Shown in pieces: positions 1 through 8,952 of a stretch of DNA of 64,000 nucleotides; positions within the stretch are counted from its first letter, which is position 1, and every line of letters begins with the position of its first letter. The stretch comes from Candidatus Omnitrophota bacterium (GTDB lineage Bacteria > Hinthialibacterota > Hinthialibacteria > Hinthialibacterales > Hinthialibacteraceae), in contig JABLXU010000018.1 of assembly GCA_013177805.1 (NCBI GenBank), positions 26,003 through 90,002 on the forward strand. The letters are read 5' to 3'. The notes below the pieces were generated by a model. That model did not search any database and was not told the DNA's origin. It saw only the letters and a program-made list of their open reading frames with translations. The translations under genes were made by a program, and so were the position numbers.

Positions 1-2475
1 CCATTTCTATTTTCCGTGGTTTCCGGCGAATTGCCCTCGGGGCTGATCCTATCCTCCACCTTGGGGACGATATCAGGGACACCAGTGCCAATCGGGACAT
101 TTACATTTTCCCTCCGCGTGAACGACGCTGCGGGATTATTCGACGAACAAGAATACACCGTCACGATCCTGGAAGGATTCATGATCGTTTCCTCCACGAT
201 TCCAAGTGGCCTGCAATTCGCGCCCTATGAAGCGAAGGTGGAAGGGGCGGGTGGCATCGTTCCTTATTCCTGGGCCGTGGTTTCCGGCGTTCTGCCGGCC
301 GGGCTGATTTTAGATCCATCGTCAGGTGTTCTATCGGGAATCCCCAGGGAATCCGGGCAATTCCCCTTCACCTTGCAGTTGACTGATTCGTCCTCTCCCG
401 CCCAAACCGCCACTCAAGAATTTATCATCGAGGTGATCTCCCACCCCCCCGAGCTGGATATCCAAGGGGAATTGTTCACCGATGGCCAGTCCCTGGGCCG
501 TCTGGAGGATGGGAAAATTTACAAAGGCTTAGCGGCCGGACAAATCCTGCAAATTCAACTATCCATCACCGACCCGTCTCAGGGCGTGGTTTACTCCCCT
601 GAGGTAACTATCTCCGATCCTAGCGCGGCAGGGGAATTCAAATCCAGCAAGGAAGTACCAGGCTTGTTGGAAGGCGTTTACATATTCGAAATTGGGGAAT
701 TCAATTTCATCCAAATCACGATGCAGTTCAATTCATCCAACACCGCACCGGTCATGCTGAGTTTTACATTGGAGGTTGCCATACCTGTACCCACCGCCAC
801 TACCACGCCCGGGACGCCCATTGCGACTTCCACCCCGGCAGCCACACCAACGCGTACGGCGGCGCCCACCGCGACTGTCCCAGCCATTCCCACACCCACC
901 GCCCTTTCCACCCCTACGGTCACGCCTACTCCCAGCCTCACCCCGGTTGTCATTACTCTCCCGGAAAACTCCGTGGAGGTGTTCGACGATCTGTTCAGCA
1001 CCAATCCCTTGACCGGGTTGACTGATTTCGATGCGCTCGAGGACCGGCAATTGGTGGTGCGTTGGAACTATGCCGGCCCTGCACCGATTACCGATTGGCA
1101 TGTGTATGTCCGGAAAGGAGACGGGGGGTATTTCTACCTGGGGCGCACGGGTTCGGGGGACAGCCGCCGGTGGACTTGGCTCAATCCGGATGTCAACGCG
1201 CAATATCAGTTCCGGGTTTGGGGATTGTACCCAAATGAAGCGGGCCAAACCCGCCTGGTTGTTCTCAGCCAGCCAGGACCGATGGGCTACAACCTGGCCG
1301 ACGGCGCCGCCATCCAGCTCAAGAATATCAGCAATCCCACCGACTTGGCACCGGGGACGGCCATCGTGGTAGACGACTTGTTCCACACCCGGGACCTCAG
1401 CGGCGGAACCGACACCGACTTCCCCCTGGCCCGCGCGTTGGCCCTTAAATTCCATCCCGGCACCGGCGCATTTCTGAACACGCATGTGTACATCAGCACC
1501 GACGGGGTGAATTACTCGTACCTGGGCCAGACCGGCGCCGCGGACCTGGCTTATTTCCGCTTTGACGCCAACGGCACCTTCTCGCTCCACCCCTCGTGGC
1601 AAAATGGTCCGCAGGAGGGGGTGACCTACTGGTTCCGCGTGTTTGCCTTAAAGGCCGAGGGGGGATCGGTCCGCATGGATACGGGTCCGGTGGCCTATGC
1701 GCTGGCCTCCCCGCCCGCGATGTCCGCGCCGGTCGAAGTGTATGATGACGAATGGAGTGCGGAACCGTTGACCGGCCGGACCGATTTCGACGATCTGGAC
1801 TACCGCCGTTTGACCCTCCGCTGGGAATACACGGGAGACCTGCCCATCACCGATTGGCATATTTATGTCCAGAAAGGGCATGGCGGATTCTTTTATCTGG
1901 GCCGCACCGGCGAGGGCGCGGCGCGGATGTTCACCTGGCGGAATCCGGATGTCAACGCGCAATATCAATTCCGGGTTTGGGGATTGTATCCCAGCGAAAC
2001 AGGCCAACTCAGCCTGCTCGTTCTCAGCCAGGCGGGGCCGATGGGCTACAATCTGGCGGGCGGCGCGGCCATCCCACTAAAGCAAATCGCCAATCCGGAC
2101 GATCTGCCGGCCGGAACGCTCCGAGTGACGGACGATTTGTATCACCAGACGGACCTGAGCGGCGGCGTGGACACCGATCCGGAAGCGGAGCGGGCTTTGG
2201 CCTTGAAGTGGAATCCGGGGGAAGGCCTCTTCCTCAACGCGCATATCTATGCCAGTCCGGATGGTCAGAATTTCACGTATCTGGGCCAGACGGGCGCGCA
2301 TGATCTGCACTATTTCCGGTTTGATGCCAACGACACCTTCTCTCTTAATCCCGCTTGGCGGAACGGTCCGCAGGACGGCGTCACCTACTGGTTCCGCGTC
2401 TTCGCCCTGCGGGCGGAAGGTGGTGCAACCCGCCTGGACACCGGCCCGGTTGTATTTCAAATCACCGTCCCTTGA
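1..2475 (+). CDS. Modular extracellular protein with He_PIG Ig-like domains and duplicated C-terminal modules (5' truncated)
   Basis: The reading frame is open through base 1, so the start lies outside the window. The visible part begins inside a putative-Ig (He_PIG) repeat: VVSGELPSGL near the start recurs as VVSGVLPAGL about 80 residues later. An unassigned domain follows at about residues 147-260, then a Pro/Thr/Ala-rich linker at about 262-320. The rest is an A-B-A-B arrangement. Each A unit opens with a DD-x(6)-LTG-TDFD type motif (nt 973 and 1732) and each B unit with a DD-L-x-H/H-DLSGG-DTD type motif (nt 1363 and 2119). The period is about 253 residues and the copies are highly similar. 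This architecture fits a secreted or surface adhesin. No catalytic motif was seen. The gene overlaps its convergent neighbour by 14 bp. Confidence 0.8.
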   Translation, partial: PFLFSVVSGELPSGLILSSTLGTISGTPVPIGTFTFSLRVNDAAGLFDEQEYTVTILEGFMIVSSTIPSGLQFAPYEAKVEGAGGIVPYSWAVVSGVLPAGLILDPSSGVLSGIPRESGQFPFTLQLTDSSSPAQTATQEFIIEVISHPPELDIQGELFTDGQSLGRLEDGKIYKGLAAGQILQIQLSITDPSQGVVYSPEVTISDPSAAGEFKSSKEVPGLLEGVYIFEIGEFNFIQITMQFNSSNTAPVMLSFTLEVAIPVPTATTTPGTPIATSTPAATPTRTAAPTATVPAIPTPTALSTPTVTPTPSLTPVVITLPENSVEVFDDLFSTNPLTGLTDFDALEDRQLVVRWNYAGPAPITDWHVYVRKGDGGYFYLGRTGSGDSRRWTWLNPDVNAQYQFRVWGLYPNEAGQTRLVVLSQPGPMGYNLADGAAIQLKNISNPTDLAPGTAIVVDDLFHTRDLSGGTDTDFPLARALALKFHPGTGAFLNTHVYISTDGVNYSYLGQTGAADLAYFRFDANGTFSLHPSWQNGPQEGVTYWFRVFALKAEGGSVRMDTGPVAYALASPPAMSAPVEVYDDEWSAEPLTGRTDFDDLDYRRLTLRWEYTGDLPITDWHIYVQKGHGGFFYLGRTGEGAARMFTWRNPDVNAQYQFRVWGLYPSETGQLSLLVLSQAGPMGYNLAGGAAIPLKQIANPDDLPAGTLRVTDDLYHQTDLSGGVDTDPEAERALALKWNPGEGLFLNAHIYASPDGQNFTYLGQTGAHDLHYFRFDANDTFSLNPAWRNGPQDGVTYWFRVFALRAEGGATRLDTGPVVFQITVP

Positions 2476-3544
2476 ATTTCCGGACGAATTCCGCTGTCAG
2501 GTCAATATAGGTATAGCCATGCTCGAATGTCGCTTCGATGTGGCTGAACTCGGCTAGTTCGTTGAAGGTGGATATGTGCAGCCAATCCGGATTGGAACGC
2601 ATCGCCGCTTCGAACGTGCCCCGGTAGTAAGCGCCTTCCGGATCGTCCGGGTAGTTCACGCCGAACTTGGTCCGGTCTTTCCACCCCGCGCCTTTGAAGC
2701 CGCCGTTGCGGCTCTTGCGGCTCTCGTTCCGGGTTTCATCATACCCAGGTGAAATCGTGGCGTGGTGTTGGGCGGGTTTGCCGTTTTGGAAGCCTTGGGT
2801 CCGGTTATAGTCATCGATATGGCCGCGCATGGTCTGCATGAATTCCGCCAATTGGCAATCCTCGATATCTACCAGCGTATACTCTTCCAGCGCGCGGAAC
2901 GGCCCCAGGTATTCCTTTCCCTTGCCGTTCTGATAGCTGCCGGACATGATGGGAAACGCGCGGATTCCGGCTTGCTCCAATTTGTCGAATACCTCCTGCC
3001 ATTCGGCCGGCGTATGTCCCCAAGCGGTCCAAACCATGACGACCGGCTGGCCTTCCACCTTCAGCATGGCCGGATGATCTTTGTACCGGTTCAAGAAATA
3101 AAACAAGTCATGATACACTGTATCCAATGGCGCGCCTCCGTGTTCGTAATCGATGGTGATCTTCAGGTTGTGCGCGACAGCTTTTTCATAAATGGTGTCC
3201 AGTGTGCTGTTGAAACGGTTCGGCTTGGGGTCATACCACCAGGATACCGCCAGGGCGTCGATCAAAGCGCGGTTCATCTGTTGCATGTGCTTCTCGATAA
3301 TGGCGGGATCCCAGGAGTTATACGCGCCCACGAGCGGATGCAGGCCATCCAGCCCTTCCTTGCGGCCGCCATCGTTTTCAGATTTCAACCAGTTGTCTTC
3401 GCTGAACCAGATATAGTAATAAGCGAGAACCACTTTATCCGTGAATGCGAAGCCATTGTTCAAGTCCGCAGCCGGTGCCCAGGAAGGCATTCCTGCTAAC
3501 AGCGCCAACGAAATCATGCAGCATAGAAGGATTATTTTTTTCAT
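2462..3544 (-). CDS. Exported GH99-like (endo-mannosidase-type) glycoside hydrolase family protein
   Basis: A 360-residue protein with a clear signal peptide (MKKIILLCCM... ending near PAADL at about residue 26). The YYYIWFSEDNW segment, the DPAIIEKHMQQM helix, the VSWWYD strand and the late ISTFNE motif are the layout of GH99/GH71-like TIM barrels, which cleave alpha-mannoside or related glycans. A conserved acidic residue sits in the FNE motif. The protein is expected outside the cytoplasm. It is transcribed toward the preceding surface protein gene and overlaps its stop by 14 bp. It begins the stretch of exported carbohydrate-active genes. Substrate specificity cannot be read from sequence, and the family assignment is by motif only. 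Confidence 0.72.
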   Translation of the reverse strand: MKKIILLCCMISLALLAGMPSWAPAADLNNGFAFTDKVVLAYYYIWFSEDNWLKSENDGGRKEGLDGLHPLVGAYNSWDPAIIEKHMQQMNRALIDALAVSWWYDPKPNRFNSTLDTIYEKAVAHNLKITIDYEHGGAPLDTVYHDLFYFLNRYKDHPAMLKVEGQPVVMVWTAWGHTPAEWQEVFDKLEQAGIRAFPIMSGSYQNGKGKEYLGPFRALEEYTLVDIEDCQLAEFMQTMRGHIDDYNRTQGFQNGKPAQHHATISPGYDETRNESRKSRNGGFKGAGWKDRTKFGVNYPDDPEGAYYRGTFEAAMRSNPDWLHISTFNELAEFSHIEATFEHGYTYIDLTAEFVRKFKGR

Positions 3545-3642
3545 GAGTTTCTCCCATCAATTTAGTGGATATTTCCCCTACCGCAGAGGGTTTTGAAGGG
3601 GCAAATATATACTCGATTCCAGAGAAAAGATACCTTTCACAC

Positions 3643-3692
3643 TTTCAAGGCTTCCTTCACCCTTATCCTCTCGCGGGAGGAGAGGGAGATTC
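3643..3692. repeat. Intergenic repeat family A, copy 1
   Basis: TTTCAAGG, then a CTTCACCCTTATCCTCTC arm, a GCGGGAGG centre and an AGAGGGAGA return arm. This is an imperfect palindrome that recurs in many intergenic gaps of the window, always as CCTCACCC / CCTCTCCC / GGGAGAGGG. Confidence 0.75.
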
Positions 3693-3718
3693 ATTGCTAT
3701 TTTCTGTGGGCTTACATT

Positions 3719-3768
3719 TCCCTGGGCTGACGCCCTGGGCTATAATCATGCCGCGCCGTAGGCGCTCA
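3719..3768. repeat. Intergenic repeat family B, copy 1 (CCTGGGCT-type)
   Basis: CCCTGGGCTGACGCCCTGGG followed by CTATAATCATGCCGCGCC and GTAGGCGCT. A related copy lies at 19733-19790, with the same order of CCAGGaCTGAaGCCCTGGGCT, an AT-rich spacer and a GCGCCGATGGCG hairpin. TATAAT falls inside the element but no -35 is evident. Confidence 0.6.
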
Positions 3769-3827
3769 AAGATTGCGATGCCATCTTGTCCAAAATGATG
3801 ATTTCAATTCGCCCAAGGAGCCCTGAG

Positions 3828-5852
3828 ATGTCCCATAACCCAACCAAAACCTGCTTAGGCTTGCCCGTGAACTTTTTCCTGCTGGGGCTGTGTCTTTTTC
3901 CCCCCGCCGGGTGGTCCGTGGAAGTCACGCTGGATGAGATCCAATTGAAAGATCAATGGGTGCAAGAACACTGGCTGGGCGCCCAACCCCGGTTGCCGTT
4001 TTCATTCACCTATGATGGCAAATCCTCCGACGAATGGCTGGCAGCCTGGACGGAAACCGCCCGTATCGAGCGCCTGGACGACGCGCGCACCCGGCACACG
4101 TTTACCTGGACCGATCCGAAGAAGGCCTTGGTAATCCAGTGTGTGGCCGTGGATTACGCGGATTTTCCCGCCATCGAATGGACCGTGTATTTCAAAAACA
4201 ACGGCCCGTGGGACACACCCCTACTGGAGAACATCCAAGGGCTGGACACCCAATTCCAAGGCGGACCGGAGGGCGAATTTACGCTTCTCCATTGGAACGG
4301 TGATACCTTCAACCAGGACCTGTACCAGCCTTTTGAATTGCCCCTTGGTTCCCTCGCCAGCCAGCGTTTCACCCCCAACGGCGGGCGGGGCAGCAACGGC
4401 GCTTTTCCCTACTACAACCTGGTGACACCCGGCGGCGGGATTCTTCTGGCCGTCGGCTGGCCGGGGCAATGGGCCACCGCTTTTGTCCGGGACGCGTCGA
4501 ACAGTTTGCGAATTACGGCCGGTCAGGAATTGACGCGTCTGGCGCTTCAACCTGGCGAACAGGTCCGGACACCGCTCATCGCCATGATGTTCTGGAAAGG
4601 GGAAGACACGGAGCGGGCGCAGAACCTGTGGCGGAAATGGATGTGGGCGCATAACGTTCCCCGCGCGGAAGGACGGTTGCCCTCGCCATTCCTATTCGGC
4701 AATACCTCGTTGTGGTTCAACGAGATGGTCAACGCCACGGATCAAGATCAAATCGCTTTCATCGACCGGTATGGAGAAGAACGCGTGCAACTCGACTATT
4801 GGTGGATGGACGCGGGCTGGTACCCCTGCGACAATTGGCCTCAAACCGGCACGTGGGAACCCGATCCGAAACGATTTCCGAAAGGCCTGCGCGCCGTGAG
4901 CGATCACGCTCTCCGGCATGGAATCAAAACCCTCGTCTGGTTCGAGCCGGAACGGGTCGCTCCGGGCACCTGGATCGCGAAGAATCACCCGGCCTGGCTG
5001 TTAGGCGACACGTTACTGAATCTCGGAATACCGGAGGTTAAGCAATGGCTGACGGATCATGTGGACCGCACGCTCCGCGAGCAAGGGATCCATTTCTACC
5101 GCCAGGATTTCAACATGGATCCGTTGAATTATTGGCGTAAGAACGACCGGCCCAACCGCCAAGGGATCACAGAGAACTTGCACATCCAAAACTACCTGGC
5201 CTACTGGGATGCCTTGCGGGAACGCCATCCCAATCTGTACATCGACAGTTGTGCCTCCGGCGGGCGGCGGAACGATTTGGAGACCATGCGCCGGGCCGTG
5301 GCTTTGCACCCCACCGACTACAACTATGCCAATCTGACCGTCAAACAGGCATTCCACGCCAGCCTGTTCCAGTGGATTCCCTATTTCGCCTCGAACACGC
5401 TGCCGGTTGACACAATCGACCCCTACGCCTTCCGCAGCGGCCACGCGATGGGTGTTGTCCTGGGCTATGACATGCGGCGGAAGGATCTGGACTATGACCG
5501 GCTCCGCCGTTTGACGGAAGAATGGCGGCAAATCGCGCCTTGCTATTATGGCGATTATTACCCTCTCATGCCCTACAATATCCGCGAAGATCAATGGATT
5601 GCCTGGCAATTCCACCAGCCCGAACCGGGTGAAGGTCTCGTGGAAGCTTTCCGCCGTCCGCGATGCGAGGAGAGCACGATGACTTTCCGTTTGAAGGGCT
5701 TGGAGGCGGACGTGAATTATGAAATCACCGATTTCGATGTAAAAAAACCGATCATTCATACCGGAGAAGAATTGATGGAAAAAGGATTGTCAATCGAGAT
5801 CGAAGACCGCCCCGGCGCCAAGGTGATAACTTACAAACCGGTGAAACACTAA
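3828..5852 (+). CDS. Exported GH36 alpha-galactosidase
   Basis: A 674-residue protein. The ATG at 3828 is preceded by AAGGAG (3815-3820) at 7 nt, so it is preferred over in-frame codons upstream. It gives a signal peptide with the core FFLLGLCLFPPAGWS. The GH36/melibiase barrel is plain: WWMDAGWYP, a KTLVWFEPERV strand, YRQDFNMDP with the predicted nucleophile Asp427, and CASGGRRNDLET with the predicted acid/base Asp483. The enzyme hydrolyses terminal alpha-linked galactose from oligosaccharides or polysaccharides, probably in the periplasm or outside. Length matches the family. It is monocistronic or co-transcribed with the next exported protein after a 171-nt gap. Confidence 0.92.
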   Translation: MSHNPTKTCLGLPVNFFLLGLCLFPPAGWSVEVTLDEIQLKDQWVQEHWLGAQPRLPFSFTYDGKSSDEWLAAWTETARIERLDDARTRHTFTWTDPKKALVIQCVAVDYADFPAIEWTVYFKNNGPWDTPLLENIQGLDTQFQGGPEGEFTLLHWNGDTFNQDLYQPFELPLGSLASQRFTPNGGRGSNGAFPYYNLVTPGGGILLAVGWPGQWATAFVRDASNSLRITAGQELTRLALQPGEQVRTPLIAMMFWKGEDTERAQNLWRKWMWAHNVPRAEGRLPSPFLFGNTSLWFNEMVNATDQDQIAFIDRYGEERVQLDYWWMDAGWYPCDNWPQTGTWEPDPKRFPKGLRAVSDHALRHGIKTLVWFEPERVAPGTWIAKNHPAWLLGDTLLNLGIPEVKQWLTDHVDRTLREQGIHFYRQDFNMDPLNYWRKNDRPNRQGITENLHIQNYLAYWDALRERHPNLYIDSCASGGRRNDLETMRRAVALHPTDYNYANLTVKQAFHASLFQWIPYFASNTLPVDTIDPYAFRSGHAMGVVLGYDMRRKDLDYDRLRRLTEEWRQIAPCYYGDYYPLMPYNIREDQWIAWQFHQPEPGEGLVEAFRRPRCEESTMTFRLKGLEADVNYEITDFDVKKPIIHTGEELMEKGLSIEIEDRPGAKVITYKPVKH

Positions 5853-6023
5853 AGAGCCTGTCCGCCTGAGAGCGTTCCATACCATGCGCGTGCAGCAAGA
5901 ACGTGGCGCATTCGGGGGGAATTCGTTATGATGGGTATTCCTTCCACCAGTCTTGATAACTGTACCCGCGGGCGGGGTGATACGAAATTCCCGGCAATTT
6001 TGTATGCGGATGGGAGGCCAATT

Positions 6024-8612
6024 ATGATGACCATCGTGCCGTTGTTGCTTCTGCTCGTGGGATGTGCGATGCCATTATTCGCGTCCGAACCGGCGTCTGT
6101 GGTTCCGGATTATATGGTCCCCGCGCGGACGTCCGTCCCTTTCACATATTGCATCGGATACATCGTGAATCCGGAAGAAGAATCGTTCCTGAAGGAGTTG
6201 GCGAAAAGCCCTCCCGATTTGTACCATCTCGGATACCAGATTCCTTTCAAGGGCGCACTGGGGCCCACCTACGGACATGAATTGTTCACCGACTCTATAC
6301 TTCCCCCCTCGGATATTCCGCGGGAAATCGATCGGATTCATCGCCTCATTGCCAAAATGCGCGCCGCCAGAACCGGCCGGCTAATCCCCTATGTCTATAC
6401 CATGGCGTTTTTCGGGCATCCCGAGAAGCGGACTGGATTTTTCCGCTTCTATGACCAGTGGGACGACTATCGGATTTTCGGCCTCGGCCCCAAGCCGGCC
6501 GCGGATCCCAGCTTGTGGTCCCAAGTCCCCGGCCCCCGGCCCTTAGGGGGTGGACCGGAGGATGTGCTGCACTACGATCCTTGTGTCAACCATCCAGGCT
6601 GGTCGGACTATCTCGATCTGGTCACCCGGCAATTGGCTTCCGTGGGATACGACGGCATGTTCTTTGATGTAAACACCCAATACTGCTATTGCCCGCATTG
6701 CCAGGAAAAATTTGATATTTACCTTTTGCGCAAATACGGGCGGCCGGGTTTGCAAGAGGCGTATGGAACCAGCGATCACCGGGAAATCAACCTCTCGGTG
6801 ATTTACCGGGATTTCGAAAAGTATATATTGGAAAATTTCCAACCTTACTTACAGGACCGGGCACGCCATGCAGTAATCAAAACTAGATTGAACGGCCAGG
6901 ATCCAGCCGGGATTCCCTTGGAAGAAGATTGGCGCTTACTGCGTTGCTATATGCAAGGCTCGCTCGGTGAATTTCCGCCCGAGGGTGAATTGCATCAGGT
7001 CTTGATGGATCGTTTTCAAACAGATCAACTGGGAGAATGGCCTGCCTCCCGGCAAAACCAGTTTACACAAACGGTATTGCGCTACTATTTCCGCGAGTAC
7101 CTGCGCAGCCGCGAATTGGCCGAAAAACTAAGGGAGCGGTTCGGATCTTCCGATATCCCGCGAAGATGCCTGGGCCAACCGCGCGATCTCTGGCTGTGGA
7201 TGGAGACCCAACGGTTTTGGTGCCGCAGCATGGCGGGCACCTTGGCGCGGTTGAAACAAGTAGGGCAATCGGAATTACTGAAGAGCAACCGCGCCGGTAC
7301 ATTTTACACGGTCGCTAACCTGGGATCGATGCAAACCGTGGATGGACTCAACAAGCGGCGCGTGGATGGCATTGACCTTACACATTTCGCTCCGATGGCC
7401 GATATGCAAATGTTTGAAGAGATGCCGCAGCCCGGTTCCTTGGAGAGTGGCGTGATCATTTCCAACATTTTCGCCTTCCGCTGGGCGGCAGGCGCAGGCA
7501 CGAAAGCCGGTACCCTGTTATACAAAACCGTGGATGAGACCGCGGCGGATCTCTCCCATGCCGAAGCGGCCGCGGGCGGGGGGGGCGCGTTCATCCAGGC
7601 GGGACTCAACGCGCCGGATTCACGCGCGCGGTGGAAGCGTTTTTTTGCCGAATATTCCCATTGGTGGGAGAACGGAGCGTCGTATGCCCGCGTGGGATTG
7701 CTGTTCTGGAGCGGCCAGGTGTTCTATGAATACCCGGAACACGTGGCCATGACACGCCGCATAATTCATATATTATCCGAAAACCAAGTTCCGTTCGACA
7801 TCATCACCGAAGAAGGCTTGGCCACTGTATCTCATTATGAGGTAATCTTCGCACCCCAGCTCCGATACCTGGCCGATTCGCACATCCATGCCTTGTTGGC
7901 CTACGTGGAGCAAGGCGGCCGTTTGGTGGTCATCGAACCCTTTGGCACGGAAGATCCCTATGCCCGGAAACGCGGCTGGCATCCGTTGTCACATTACCTT
8001 AAAAATGGAAATAACCGGCCTTTGATATCCCACGGGCAAGGCCATATTTTGGATCTCAGGCCAGAGGAAGTTCCCTTGCGGCACTCGGACGCGTGGGTTC
8101 TCATGGAAGAGCGCGCCGGGGCATTTCTGCTATCCAGCGATTTTCTCAACGTGGCGCGGGAACAGGATGTAAAACATCATGTAGATCTGGGAACCGGATT
8201 CGTATCCCGGCTGGAAAAGTCCTTCCAGATCCGTTTGCGCTGGTCTCCTCCCAATACGGACGCCGGCGTGTATATCCATCCCTACCGGATTTCGCCTTCG
8301 GAAAACAATCCAGAAAAATTGGTGCTTCACGCCGTGAACTACCGCGTTCCCATTCGGCTGGACAAGGTAGTCCAAGAAACGGATGATCCGATCTGGGACG
8401 TCTCGACCCGGTCCAGCGAACCGATACCGCAAAAGTTTGTGCGGATTTCAGTGCCTTTGCCGCCGGACAGGCAAGTCCACTCCGTGAAATCGTGCAGTCC
8501 AGTGGATGAGATTCAGCCGGTTGCGTGGGAAGTAAAGGACCAAACCGTGATGTTCGCAATCCCCGAGTTGAAGATCTATCAAGCGATCGTTATACAAATG
8601 GATACCAGGTAG
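6024..8612 (+). CDS. Exported lipoprotein, GHL6/GH42-like glycoside hydrolase with GATase-like domain
   Basis: An 862-residue protein if started at the ATG at 6024, which has GGGAGG at 6 nt. The upstream in-frame ATG at 5928 lacks such a site. The 6024 start gives MMTIVPLLLLLVGC, an LVGC lipobox with the lipid-anchored Cys14. The TIM-barrel half contains YDGMFFDVN followed by a CYCPHCQEKF cluster and a KYG motif, as in hypothetical glycosyl hydrolases of the GHL6 type. The C-terminal half (from about nt 7680) contains GLLFWSGQVFYEYP and a flavodoxin/GATase-like fold segment, as in the trimerisation domain of GH42 beta-galactosidases. It probably acts on a plant or algal glycan at the outer surface. 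Family is moderately certain, substrate unknown. Confidence 0.65.
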   Translation: MMTIVPLLLLLVGCAMPLFASEPASVVPDYMVPARTSVPFTYCIGYIVNPEEESFLKELAKSPPDLYHLGYQIPFKGALGPTYGHELFTDSILPPSDIPREIDRIHRLIAKMRAARTGRLIPYVYTMAFFGHPEKRTGFFRFYDQWDDYRIFGLGPKPAADPSLWSQVPGPRPLGGGPEDVLHYDPCVNHPGWSDYLDLVTRQLASVGYDGMFFDVNTQYCYCPHCQEKFDIYLLRKYGRPGLQEAYGTSDHREINLSVIYRDFEKYILENFQPYLQDRARHAVIKTRLNGQDPAGIPLEEDWRLLRCYMQGSLGEFPPEGELHQVLMDRFQTDQLGEWPASRQNQFTQTVLRYYFREYLRSRELAEKLRERFGSSDIPRRCLGQPRDLWLWMETQRFWCRSMAGTLARLKQVGQSELLKSNRAGTFYTVANLGSMQTVDGLNKRRVDGIDLTHFAPMADMQMFEEMPQPGSLESGVIISNIFAFRWAAGAGTKAGTLLYKTVDETAADLSHAEAAAGGGGAFIQAGLNAPDSRARWKRFFAEYSHWWENGASYARVGLLFWSGQVFYEYPEHVAMTRRIIHILSENQVPFDIITEEGLATVSHYEVIFAPQLRYLADSHIHALLAYVEQGGRLVVIEPFGTEDPYARKRGWHPLSHYLKNGNNRPLISHGQGHILDLRPEEVPLRHSDAWVLMEERAGAFLLSSDFLNVAREQDVKHHVDLGTGFVSRLEKSFQIRLRWSPPNTDAGVYIHPYRISPSENNPEKLVLHAVNYRVPIRLDKVVQETDDPIWDVSTRSSEPIPQKFVRISVPLPPDRQVHSVKSCSPVDEIQPVAWEVKDQTVMFAIPELKIYQAIVIQMDTR

Positions 8613-8952
8613 CTTACCAGCGAAGATTCCCGATCAGTGAGGAACAGTGGATAATTTCAAGGCCGCGATAGTCAATCGGCCTCCGCCTATTTTCCTTTCA
8701 CGATGGGGCAGCATTCGTTGATGCGAGCCATCTGAATCGCGCCAATTTACTCGATCGCAGGGAAAAGCAGCCTATTGCCCCTCCGCGATTTCTATCCCCT
8801 GGCCCTTTCCCAGACGGAGAGGGCATCGTTTTGCGTTCCCATCAACTCTCCTATCCCGAATAGTGTAGTGAGACATTGCCGCATTCAGGTATATAGCTGC
8901 AATCCCTGAAGCGGTATCATTATTGCACGCATGAATATGCTACAATGGCGGC
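8613..8952. other. Intergenic region with a degenerate family-A repeat
   Basis: No coding potential was recognised. A weak family-A element lies at 8797-8824 (CCCTGGCCCTTTCCC then GGAGAGGGC). The last 15 bases hold the putative extended -10 of the next gene. Confidence 0.5.
8938..8946 (+). promoter_or_regulatory. Putative extended -10 promoter, possibly leaderless
   Basis: TGC-TACAAT (TGn plus hexamer 8941-8946) ends 6 nt before the ATG at 8953, so transcription would start at or next to the start codon. No -35 was found at 16-18 nt. There is no Shine-Dalgarno sequence before the ATG, which fits a leaderless transcript. Confidence 0.4.

Noticed and set aside
733..1602. 289-codon minus-strand frame in the surface protein gene
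   Set aside because: Antisense to conserved duplicated modules; Gly/Arg-rich product typical of shadow frames.
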